Assembly: GCF_032393985.1 (NCBI RefSeq)
Contig: NZ_CP135918.1
Coordinates: 1,488,001 to 1,552,000, forward strand
Direction: 5' to 3'
Source of the DNA: Fischerella sp. JS2
Lineage (GTDB): Bacteria; Cyanobacteriota; Cyanobacteriia; Cyanobacteriales; Nostocaceae
Length of the DNA stretch: 64,000 nucleotides
Shown: piece after piece, positions 34,789 through 42,034 of the stretch
Layout: each line of letters opens with the position of its first letter
Numbering within the stretch: the first letter of the stretch is position 1
Translations under genes and position numbers: made by a program
Notes under the pieces: model-generated
The model's database searches: none
What the model was told of the DNA's origin: nothing
What the model saw: only the letters and a program-made list of their open reading frames with translations

Positions 34789-35859
34789 ATGAACGATGTT
34801 CTAGATTCTCAGTCAGTTTTAGAAGTGTTGCGACCAGTTCAAGATCCAGAACTTCGCAAAAGCCTGGTAGAAATGAATATGATTCGTAACGTCAAAATAG
34901 ATGCAGGCAAAGTTAGTTTTACATTGGTACTAACTACACCCGCCTGTCCTTTACGTGAATTCATCGTAGAAGACTGTCAAAAAGCAGTCAAAAAGCTGCC
35001 AGGAGTTACAGATGTATTTGTAGAAGTCACGGCGGAAACTCCTCAGCAAAAAAGTTTGCCTGATCGCACTGGTGTTACTGGGGTCAAGAATATTATCGCT
35101 ATATCTAGTGGTAAAGGTGGCGTCGGTAAAAGTACAGTGGCTGTGAATGTAGCAGTTGCTTTAGCACAGGCAGGGGCAAAGGTAGGTTTACTGGATGCCG
35201 ATATTTATGGTCCCAATGACCCAACTATGCTTGGTCTGGCTGATGCTCAGATTGTAGTACGTGCCTCTGAAAAAGGAGAAATACTGGAGCCAGCTTTCAA
35301 TCATGGCGTCAAACTAGTATCAATGGGCTTTTTGATTGACCGCGATCAGCCCGTAATTTGGCGCGGGCCAATGCTCAATGGTGTAATTCGTCAGTTTCTC
35401 TATCAAGTGCAATGGGGAGAACTAGATTATTTGCTCGTAGATATGCCACCAGGAACAGGAGATGCTCAGTTAACATTGACACAAGCAGTGCCAATGGCAG
35501 GGGCAGTAATTGTGACAACACCCCAAACCGTTGCTTTGTTAGATTCTCGCAAAGGTTTGCGGATGTTTCAGCAATTGAATGTACCTGTTTTGGGTATTGT
35601 AGAAAACATGAGTTACTTCATTCCTCCAGATATGCCAGAGAAGCAGTATGACATATTTGGTTCTGGTGGTGGCTCTAAAACAGCAGCAGAATTGGGAGTA
35701 CCTTTGTTAGGATGTATACCTCTAGAAATTTCTACTAGAATTGGTGGTGATAGCGGTGTGCCAATACTAGTAGCCGATCCAGATTCAGCGAGTGCCCAAG
35801 CATTCAAAGCGATCGCTCAGACAATAGCAGCCAAAGTATCAATTGCTGCTCTAACCTAA
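34789..35859 (+). CDS. mrp: Mrp/NBP35 (ApbC-like) ATP-binding protein
   Basis: 356 residues. N-terminal MIP18/DUF59 domain (about 1-90, VQDPELRKSLVEMNMIRNV) followed by a deviant-Walker P-loop (ISSGKGGVGKST near 104-115), LLDADIYGPNDP and LLVDMPPGTGDAQLTL. Such proteins act as iron-sulfur cluster carriers. The CxxC pair usual in ApbC near the C-terminus is replaced by IPPDMPEKQYDIFGSGGG in VENMSYFIPPDM, so cluster binding may use other ligands. Located ahead of rodA with 117 bases between. Confidence 0.92.
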   Translation: MNDVLDSQSVLEVLRPVQDPELRKSLVEMNMIRNVKIDAGKVSFTLVLTTPACPLREFIVEDCQKAVKKLPGVTDVFVEVTAETPQQKSLPDRTGVTGVKNIIAISSGKGGVGKSTVAVNVAVALAQAGAKVGLLDADIYGPNDPTMLGLADAQIVVRASEKGEILEPAFNHGVKLVSMGFLIDRDQPVIWRGPMLNGVIRQFLYQVQWGELDYLLVDMPPGTGDAQLTLTQAVPMAGAVIVTTPQTVALLDSRKGLRMFQQLNVPVLGIVENMSYFIPPDMPEKQYDIFGSGGGSKTAAELGVPLLGCIPLEISTRIGGDSGVPILVADPDSASAQAFKAIAQTIAAKVSIAALT

Positions 35860-35976
35860 AAAATGGAAAACATAAGAAAATGTAATTTTTGTCTGGGTAG
35901 GAAACTACGGGTCGGAATACAGATTTTTAGTACTCAGTAATTTTAAAATCTAAAAACTAAAGTCTATAGTCGCCCA

Positions 35977-37290
35977 ATGTTGTTAAAAAGGTCACGTTCT
36001 TCACTTTTACAAATTCGCTGGAAATATTGGTTTAAGCCTTGGCAGCAAATGGACTGGTTGTTGTTGTGTTTGCCAGTCGGTTTAACAATATTCGGCGGCA
36101 TTATGATCCGTAGTACCGAATTGAATCAAGGACTCACTGATTGGTGGTGGCACTGGTTAATCGGTGCAATTGGTTGTGTAATCGCCCTGTTGCTAGCCCG
36201 TCTACGCTATGAAAATCTGCTGCAATGGCACTGGATTACTTATACACTCACCAATATCAGCCTCACTGCTGTGATGATAGTCGGTCACAGTGCCAAAGGG
36301 GCCCAGCGATGGGTAAATATCTTTGGTTTCAATGTCCAACCATCAGAATTTGCCAAAATCGGGGTGATTATTACCCTCGCGGCGTTATTACATAAACGTA
36401 CTGCTGCTAACTTGGATAATGTTTTCCGCGCTTTGGCAATTACTGCTATTCCTTGGGGATTAGTATTTATACAGCCAGATTTAGCAACATCACTTGTGTT
36501 TGGTGCGATCGTTTTAGGGATGTTGTACTGGGCAAACGCTAACCCAGGCTGGCTGATATTAATGATTTCTCCCATTGTTGCCGCAATTTTGTTTAGCATA
36601 TCTTGGCCCTTGGCGATCGCTTTTTCTGAAGATGTCAAATTTGGACTATTGGGATTAATTTGGTCAGTAATAATGGGTGTTGTGGGCTGGCGTACCCTCC
36701 CTTGGCAGCGATATCATTTGAGTGCGATCGGGGCATGGGGTTTGAATATGTTTGGTGGTGAATTAGGACTATTCGCCTGGAACCACGTATTGAAGGAATA
36801 TCAAAAAGATCGACTCACTTCATTTATAAATCCCAAAGCTGACCCTCTTGGCGCTGCTTATCATCAAATCCAATCCCGCATTGCCATCGGTGCAGGAGAA
36901 TGGTGGGGATGGGGTCTGTTTAAGGGGCCTATGACTCAACTGAATTTTGTCCCCGAACAGCATACAGACTTTATTTTCTCTGCCGTAGGTGAAGAATTTG
37001 GTTTCATTGGCTGTTTGGTAGTGTTGGCAGTCTTCTGCTTAATTTGTCTGCGCTTGTTACACATCGCCCAAACTGCTAAAGACAACTTTGGCTCTTTATT
37101 GGCTATTGGCGTTTTGTCTATGATCGTGTTTCAGATGATAGTCAATATTGGCATGAACGTTGGTTTAGCACCAGTGGCAGGAATTCCCCTACCTTGGATG
37201 AGTTACGGGCGTTCAGCAATGTTGAAAAACTTTATCGCTTTAGGAATAGTCGAGTCAGTGGCGAATTTTCGCCAAAGGCAGAAGTATTAG
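35977..37290 (+). CDS. rodA: Rod shape-determining SEDS protein RodA
   Basis: 437 residues, about ten membrane helices. SEDS peptidoglycan glycosyltransferase of the elongation complex. Conserved family features: MDWLLLCLPVGLTIFGG, GAQRWVNIFGFNVQPSEFAK with the Gln-Pro-Ser-Glu signature, ENDP-like extracellular loop with DRLTSFINPKADPLGAAYHQ, and a C-terminal PVAGIPLPWMSYGRSAM. The catalytic Asp is most likely in the FINPKADP loop. ATG at 35977 without a strong ribosome-binding site. Confidence 0.94.
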   Translation: MLLKRSRSSLLQIRWKYWFKPWQQMDWLLLCLPVGLTIFGGIMIRSTELNQGLTDWWWHWLIGAIGCVIALLLARLRYENLLQWHWITYTLTNISLTAVMIVGHSAKGAQRWVNIFGFNVQPSEFAKIGVIITLAALLHKRTAANLDNVFRALAITAIPWGLVFIQPDLATSLVFGAIVLGMLYWANANPGWLILMISPIVAAILFSISWPLAIAFSEDVKFGLLGLIWSVIMGVVGWRTLPWQRYHLSAIGAWGLNMFGGELGLFAWNHVLKEYQKDRLTSFINPKADPLGAAYHQIQSRIAIGAGEWWGWGLFKGPMTQLNFVPEQHTDFIFSAVGEEFGFIGCLVVLAVFCLICLRLLHIAQTAKDNFGSLLAIGVLSMIVFQMIVNIGMNVGLAPVAGIPLPWMSYGRSAMLKNFIALGIVESVANFRQRQKY

Positions 37291-37320
37291 TCAATTGTCA
37301 ATTATTAATTGTCAATTGTT
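37291..37320. repeat. STRR remnant (gtcaatt/attaatt)
   Basis: gtcaattgtcaattattaat units directly after the rodA stop codon. Confidence 0.6.
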
Positions 37321-37418
37321 ATGAGTGAAAGAAACTCTTGATCTTGACTTTTAACTTTGGGTAATTGACCAATCACAAGTATTAAGCTAATAACAGGAAA
37401 TAAGCGAGGATAAAAACC

Positions 37419-37616
37419 ATGATCTTGCCTGGAGCAACTGTTCGTGTCAAGAATCCAGCAGACACCTACTATCGATATGAAGGACTTGTACAAAGAGTCA
37501 GTGATGGCAAGGTTGCTGTACTGTTTGAAGGCGGTAACTGGGATAAATTAGTTACCTTTCGTCTCTCTGAATTAGAAGCTGTAGAAACAACAGCCGGACG
37601 TAAAAAAGCAAAATAA
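37419..37616 (+). CDS. ndhS: NDH-1 subunit NdhS
   Basis: 65 residues, beta-barrel (SH3-like) ferredoxin-binding subunit of the photosynthetic NAD(P)H/ferredoxin-plastoquinone oxidoreductase. Closely matches the family along its length: [40 protein letters not shown] and [16 protein letters not shown]. Stand-alone gene; other ndh genes lie elsewhere. Downstream is an STRR block. Confidence 0.95.
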   Translation: MILPGATVRVKNPADTYYRYEGLVQRVSDGKVAVLFEGGNWDKLVTFRLSELEAVETTAGRKKAK

Positions 37617-37619
37617 GCT

Positions 37620-37700
37620 AGTCCTTTGTCATTAGTCATTTGTCCTTTGTAAATAACCATGACAAATGACAAATGACCAATGACCAATGACCAATGACCA
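37620..37700. repeat. STRR block (gacaaat, gaccaat)
   Basis: Units catttgt/cattagt then gacaaat and five gaccaat copies. The last unit overlaps the first in-frame ATG of the next gene (37694). Confidence 0.9.
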
Positions 37701-37702
37701 CT

Positions 37703-38359
37703 ATGCGCCTTCCCCTGCCACAATTTAATCGAGGCGATCGCCATCCTAACCATTTTGCAGAGGTGATCGCAACCAGTACATGCGAGTTTTTAGCCCAATG
37801 TTTGGAACCGGAAGACTTAAGTTTTCCACCTATGCCTCCCTTTGGTAGCTGGGTTTGTTCTGTGGATGAAGAATCGGGCAACCAGGTGTATGCTGTGGTA
37901 TATTACGCCACAACTATGCCAATCGATTCCGTACATAGACCAGTGGCTTTGGGATTGTCGTTGCAAGAATTGCGGGAGGAACAACCGCAAATATTTGCCA
38001 TGCTCAAAACAGAATTTCGTGCTGCGATCGTAGGTTTTGCAGTCACATCAGAGGAACGGAATTCTAATAGTAATTTGTATCAATACTTACCACCGCGTCC
38101 ACCACAAATTCATCAACCAGTTTATAAATGCGAACCAGAAGCAATCATTAAATTTACAGAACAACTAGAATTTTTGCGGACTCTACTGTCTGTCAATGGT
38201 GCGCCAGTAGATTCTTTAACCGCAGCAGCTATTCGCGAAGTGTATTGGTTACGCAAAGCTGACCGACAATGGTTAGTTCAAGCTGGACGTACTCTTAGCG
38301 TGCTGCTGAAAGATGACTATGATCGCCTACGGTTTATTTTGAGTCAAATCAACCCATAG
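37703..38359 (+). CDS. HAS-barrel-like protein
   Basis: 218 residues from the ATG at 37703. The ORF track's earlier ATG at 37694 lies within a tandem repeat unit (gaccaatgacc) and is less likely. Residues about 40-120 resemble the HAS-barrel seen at the start of HerA and ATPase subunits: FGSWVCSVDEESGNQVYAVV, then VALGLSLQELREEQPQIFAM. The C-terminal helical part (TEQLEFLRTLLSVN, DYDRLRFILSQ) fits a similar protein family in cyanobacteria. No HerA gene is nearby. Role unknown. Confidence 0.72.
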   Translation: MRLPLPQFNRGDRHPNHFAEVIATSTCEFLAQCLEPEDLSFPPMPPFGSWVCSVDEESGNQVYAVVYYATTMPIDSVHRPVALGLSLQELREEQPQIFAMLKTEFRAAIVGFAVTSEERNSNSNLYQYLPPRPPQIHQPVYKCEPEAIIKFTEQLEFLRTLLSVNGAPVDSLTAAAIREVYWLRKADRQWLVQAGRTLSVLLKDDYDRLRFILSQINP

Positions 38360-38365
38360 GTAATT

Positions 38366-38393
38366 ACTCAGTTATCAGTGATCAGTTATCAGT
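38366..38393. repeat. STRR remnant (cagttat)
   Basis: Copies of cagttat/cagtgat units following the HAS-barrel stop codon, the same unit as at 29841-29937. Confidence 0.6.
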
Positions 38394-38549
38394 AAAGAAA
38401 ATAAGTAAGTAGGTGGAAATAAATAGAACGCCAATAAAGAAACGTAAACAATATAGAAACCCTTATCAATTACAAATAACAAGTAACAAAAGTTAAATGA
38501 CAACTGATCACTGTTCCCTGTCTCACCATCACCCCTGCTAGTCCTACCT

Positions 38550-40688
38550 ATGGAACTAATGTTACAAGTTCTTGCTGTTGAACCTACTGCCCAAGTTCTC
38601 GCAAAAGAACCCATTATTCCTTTTGCCATTCTGCTAGTAGTCATCTTAGTTATCCCAATCATCTTTGAGCGACTACGACTACCTGGTTTAGTTGGTTTGG
38701 TGTTATCAGGGGTAGTACTCGGTCGTCATGGCTGGAATGTATTTCCCACTGAAACATCAACCATGAGTTTGCTTTCAGACATTGGGTTAGTTTACTTAAT
38801 GTTTGTAGCGGGTTTAGAAATCGACTTAGAAGAGTTTCGCCGCAAAAAGATTCCTGCTTTCGGCTTTGGCAGCTTAACCTTCGGTTTACCTCTGTTAGTT
38901 GGAGTGTTCCTCAGTCGGAGATTTGGGTATGAATGGAATGCTGCTATATTGATTGGCTCGATTGTGGCATCCCACACCCTTTTAGCATATCCTCTGATTA
39001 ATCGCTTGGGAGTCACAAGCAACACAGCAGTCAGAACAACAATTGGGGCTACAGTGATCACTAACTTTAGTGCATTACTGGTATTAGCTTTATGTTTAGC
39101 TGCAAACAGCGAGAATTTGGACTTTTGGCAAGTTCTTCCTTTTTTTAACTCACTGATTGTCTACACTATTATTGTTTTGATTGGCTGCAATTGGGTGGGT
39201 AAAGAATTTTTTCGTCGTTCAGGAGATGACGAAGGAAATCAGTTTTTGTTTGTCTTATTGTCTGTTTTTCTTATTGCATTTGTAGCTCAATTACTTGAGA
39301 TAGAAAAAATTGTCGCAGCTTTTTTAGCTGGTTTGGCAGTAAATGAAGCTGTTGGCGAAGGACCAGTCAAAGAAAAGGTTGTTTTTGTTGGTAGTATACT
39401 GTTTATCCCTATTTTCTTTGTTCACCTGGGCTTACGCATTGATCTGCCTAGTTTTTTTAGTAGTTTGATTACACTTCAGTTCACAATTTTATTGGTGGTG
39501 GGTTTATTTGCTAGTAAATTTATTGCTGCTTTCGCGGCAAAATTACTTTACCACTACAACTGGCAGGAAACGTTAACTATGTGGTCGCTGTCATTACCGC
39601 AAGTGGGTGTGACATTAGCCGCAGCTTTAGTAGGGTATGAAAATGGCTTACTATCACCAATATTATTAAACAGCGTCATTGTTTTGATGTTGGTGAGTTC
39701 GACTGTAGGCTCATTAATGACTAGTCGGTTTGCTGTTGGTTTAACTGCTTCAGTCGTCAAAGAACAACCATCTACTACCCCAACTCACATCGATGCTGGA
39801 AAAACAGACAGCAGCCCTTCCACTATAGTCGTGCCAGTTTATAATCCTCAAACACAACAATATTTGATTGAAATGGCGGCTTTATTGGCACGTCAGGCAA
39901 ATGGCAGGATTATACCATTGGCTATTGCCACTGCTGCGGCCCATATGGATGCTCCCCAGTTAGAAACTTCTATGGAACGCAGCGAACGTTTACTGCTAAA
40001 AGCAACAGCCTTAAGTAGAGTCTTGGGTGTGGAAGCACAACCACTACTGCGAATCGATGATGCTTTTGCCCAAGGAATTAGCAGGGCAGCACGTGAACAA
40101 AAAGCTGATTTAATTTTGATGGGTTGGGGTAAGCGAACTGGATTGAGGGCGCGTTTGTTTGGGAATGTAATTGATAGTGTTCTATGGGCTTCCCATTGTC
40201 CAGTAGCAGTAACTCGTTTGCTAGAATCACCGAAAAAGATTCAGCGGATTTTGGTTCCAGTAGAAAATTTCATAGCACCAACCCTGCAATCTATACAATT
40301 TGCACAAATTCTTGCAGAAGCAAATCAAGCACAAGTAACTGTGTTGAGTGTCTGTGAACGCCGTACTAGTTCCAGTAAAATTGCATCCAGGCGATCGCAA
40401 CTTTCTCAAATAGTATCAAATGTATCTTCAGCTCATCCACCAGAAATTCAAATTATCGCCCATGAAAATGTTGCTCAAGCAATTTTACAGGCAGCACGAT
40501 TATATGATTTAGTTGTCCTACCTTTTGTACGTAATCGTACTAGTCCGGGTGGGTTGTCAATTAGTGATGTTACAACTTATTTAGCTAGACAACTAACCTG
40601 TTCTATTGTCATGCTGGGAGAACCACAGCGTACTGAAAAATCAGTAACTGTACCAGTCGGTGTTCCTAGCCCTATCCCTGTAACTTAA
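38550..40688 (+). CDS. CPA2-type cation:proton antiporter with universal-stress C-terminus
   Basis: 712 residues. Membrane part (about 25-400) has roughly twelve helices with LGRHGWNVFPTETSTMSLLS, LMFVAGLEIDLEEFRRKK, and LAYPLINRLG, typical of CPA2 (NapA/KefB-like) antiporters. Residues about 420-690 form two universal-stress-type domains: ADLILMGWGKRTGLRARLFG and TVLSVCERRTSSSK / ARLYDLVVLPFVR. The stress domains probably sense nucleotide or other ligands. Likely exchanges Na+ or K+ for H+. The IS630 element lies 63 bases downstream. Confidence 0.9.
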   Translation: MELMLQVLAVEPTAQVLAKEPIIPFAILLVVILVIPIIFERLRLPGLVGLVLSGVVLGRHGWNVFPTETSTMSLLSDIGLVYLMFVAGLEIDLEEFRRKKIPAFGFGSLTFGLPLLVGVFLSRRFGYEWNAAILIGSIVASHTLLAYPLINRLGVTSNTAVRTTIGATVITNFSALLVLALCLAANSENLDFWQVLPFFNSLIVYTIIVLIGCNWVGKEFFRRSGDDEGNQFLFVLLSVFLIAFVAQLLEIEKIVAAFLAGLAVNEAVGEGPVKEKVVFVGSILFIPIFFVHLGLRIDLPSFFSSLITLQFTILLVVGLFASKFIAAFAAKLLYHYNWQETLTMWSLSLPQVGVTLAAALVGYENGLLSPILLNSVIVLMLVSSTVGSLMTSRFAVGLTASVVKEQPSTTPTHIDAGKTDSSPSTIVVPVYNPQTQQYLIEMAALLARQANGRIIPLAIATAAAHMDAPQLETSMERSERLLLKATALSRVLGVEAQPLLRIDDAFAQGISRAAREQKADLILMGWGKRTGLRARLFGNVIDSVLWASHCPVAVTRLLESPKKIQRILVPVENFIAPTLQSIQFAQILAEANQAQVTVLSVCERRTSSSKIASRRSQLSQIVSNVSSAHPPEIQIIAHENVAQAILQAARLYDLVVLPFVRNRTSPGGLSISDVTTYLARQLTCSIVMLGEPQRTEKSVTVPVGVPSPIPVT

Positions 40689-40756
40689 AAGATTTTCACC
40701 CTTCTCTACTTCAAAGGTAGGACTTACACAGGAATGAACTAAAAGCTTATACCAAT

Positions 40757-41332
40757 TCAAAAAATGTTTGCGACAGATAAGGCATTGAGGATGAAGTCAT
40801 AACCAGTCAAAGAAGCAGCAATTTGAGGAGTGAGGAGAGCTAGGAGTTGAGCAACCTTGGTTTGCAGATGCTCCAGGTGATCAAATAGCTCCCATTTCAA
40901 GTCTTGCTTGAGATATTCCCAAACGCGCTCTATGGGATTCAGTTCAGGAGAATGAGCAGGCTGGAACAAAAGAACAATATTCTCTGGAATTTGTAAACGT
41001 TTAGCTTTATGAAATAAGCCGTTATCAACTTGGAGAATGTTAAGTGATTTGGGATAACAGGCAGCGAACTCGTTCAAAAATTGTTGGTAGCATTCGGTAT
41101 CAACATGAGAAAACTGCCAAAATAAACTTTCCCCAGTAAGTGGTTCAACTGCTCCATATAGCCAGAACGCTTTAAATTGCCACTGCCAATCACCAATAGG
41201 CTTAACTCCGGGAAGAGTAATTTTACGTCCTTCAATGGTTTTGAGTCCAAATCGACTCTCATCTTGTACAAAATAACGAATATTTTCGTACTGGGGCAAG
41301 ATAATGGCACTGTATTGAGCAATTAATTGCAA
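40757..41332 (-). CDS. IS630 transposase, catalytic DDE part (ORF B)
   Basis: 191 residues if read alone from a TTG; it is more likely made by -1 frameshifting from ORF A, entering through KLGDDLQLIAQ. DDE residues: Asp in FVQDESRFGLK, Asp in LQVDNGLFHKAK and Glu in SPELNPIERVWEYLK. No stop or frameshift disrupts the frame. Acts on the element's own ends. Confidence 0.9.
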   Translation of the reverse strand: MQLIAQYSAIILPQYENIRYFVQDESRFGLKTIEGRKITLPGVKPIGDWQWQFKAFWLYGAVEPLTGESLFWQFSHVDTECYQQFLNEFAACYPKSLNILQVDNGLFHKAKRLQIPENIVLLFQPAHSPELNPIERVWEYLKQDLKWELFDHLEHLQTKVAQLLALLTPQIAASLTGYDFILNALSVANIF

Positions 41333-41829
41333 GTCATCACCGAGTTTTTTTTAAAAGACTCTAGTTTTTCTTCGTCCTGTTTTCGGTTACGCGGACGTGG
41401 GACTTTCAGCTTGGCTTTGAGCCTGTAACGTGCCAGATGATGTACAGTTGCGTACTCAGCTTGCACACCCAAGGTTTTTTCTAACCAATGTTGTATTTGT
41501 GTGTACCGTTGAAACCCACCTTCTGGTTGTTCGAGTTGTTTTTTCAAACTCGATACAGCCCAATCTGGTATTGCTCTTTTTCGACCTGAACTCGTTCCAA
41601 ATTCAACAACCGCCTCAATTCCTCCTTCTCGATAATCTGCCAACCATCGATGTACTGTAGCTCGATGTTTTCCCAAGATTTTAGCAATCTCACTTACACT
41701 CATTTCTTGCCCTTTAATCAGATATAGGGCTTGTATACGTTCTTTGCTCCGAGACTGTTTTTGATGTCTGAGCAACTTCTCTAGTTCCTCGACACTATCA
41801 ACTATCTCGATCTGTGTTACCCCTACCAT
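41323..41829 (-). CDS. IS630 transposase, N-terminal HTH part (ORF A)
   Basis: 168 residues from the ATG at 41829. Helix-turn-helix region (SVSEIAKILGKHRATVHRWL) and a second helical DNA-binding segment (GFQRYTQIQHWLEKTLGVQA). Ends in a poly-Lys/Asn tail, and reads through an A run. Slip at A_AAA_AAC (41350-41344) by -1 joins it to ORF B and gives a protein of about 357 residues, close to the usual IS630 transposase length of about 340-360. Without slipping it gives the short product only. Confidence 0.9.
   Translation of the reverse strand: MVGVTQIEIVDSVEELEKLLRHQKQSRSKERIQALYLIKGQEMSVSEIAKILGKHRATVHRWLADYREGGIEAVVEFGTSSGRKRAIPDWAVSSLKKQLEQPEGGFQRYTQIQHWLEKTLGVQAEYATVHHLARYRLKAKLKVPRPRNRKQDEEKLESFKKNSVMTCN
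41344..41350 (-). promoter_or_regulatory. -1 ribosomal frameshift slippery heptamer
   Basis: A_AAA_AAC in the ORF A frame (reading the minus strand). Frame arithmetic: ORF A codons begin at positions divisible by 3; ORF B codons at positions leaving remainder 1. A slip back of one base after AAA-AAC continues with CTC GGT GAT GAC TTG. ORF B is blocked just upstream by TAA, so it cannot be entered from an in-frame upstream start. Confidence 0.75.
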
Positions 41830-41988
41830 CACATACCCTGAATGCTACTTCTGTCTATTTTTACCATCTGTCGCATTCTTTTTTCAAATTGGTATTACTT
41901 TAGTTGAATCGCCAAGAGGCCAAGGGTTCATAGACTGTCCGTAATTCCTAAAAGGAAACTGGGGAGAGATCAAATCAGAACTTGTCGA

Positions 41989-42034
41989 GATAACTAATAA
42001 CTGATAACTAATAACTGATAACTGACCACTGATT
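41989..42034. repeat. STRR block (gataact/aactaat)
   Basis: Five to six heptamer-like units at the 3' end of the filamentous haemagglutinin gene and reaching its last codons. Confidence 0.75.

Larger units (their letters stand above)
40752..41892 (-). mobile_element. IS630-family insertion sequence with TA flanks
   Basis: 1141 bases. Imperfect inverted ends are visible: left CCAATTCAAAAAATGTTTGC and right (reverse complement) CCAATTTGAAAAAAGAATGC, both continuing into GACAGAT. Flanking TA at 40750-40751 and 41893-41894 is the typical target duplication of IS630/Tc1-like elements. Two transposase ORFs on the minus strand overlap with a slippery A-run. Both are intact, so the element may be active. 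The left flank (ggacttacacagg at 40718) and the right flank (atcgccaagaggccaaggg at about 41910) are dispersed repeat sequence, so it may have entered a repeat-rich site. Confidence 0.88.

Noticed and set aside
40757-41829. Treating the transposase as a broken pseudogene
   Set aside because: The overlap has a canonical slippery heptamer and the joined length is right, so frameshifting is the better explanation.
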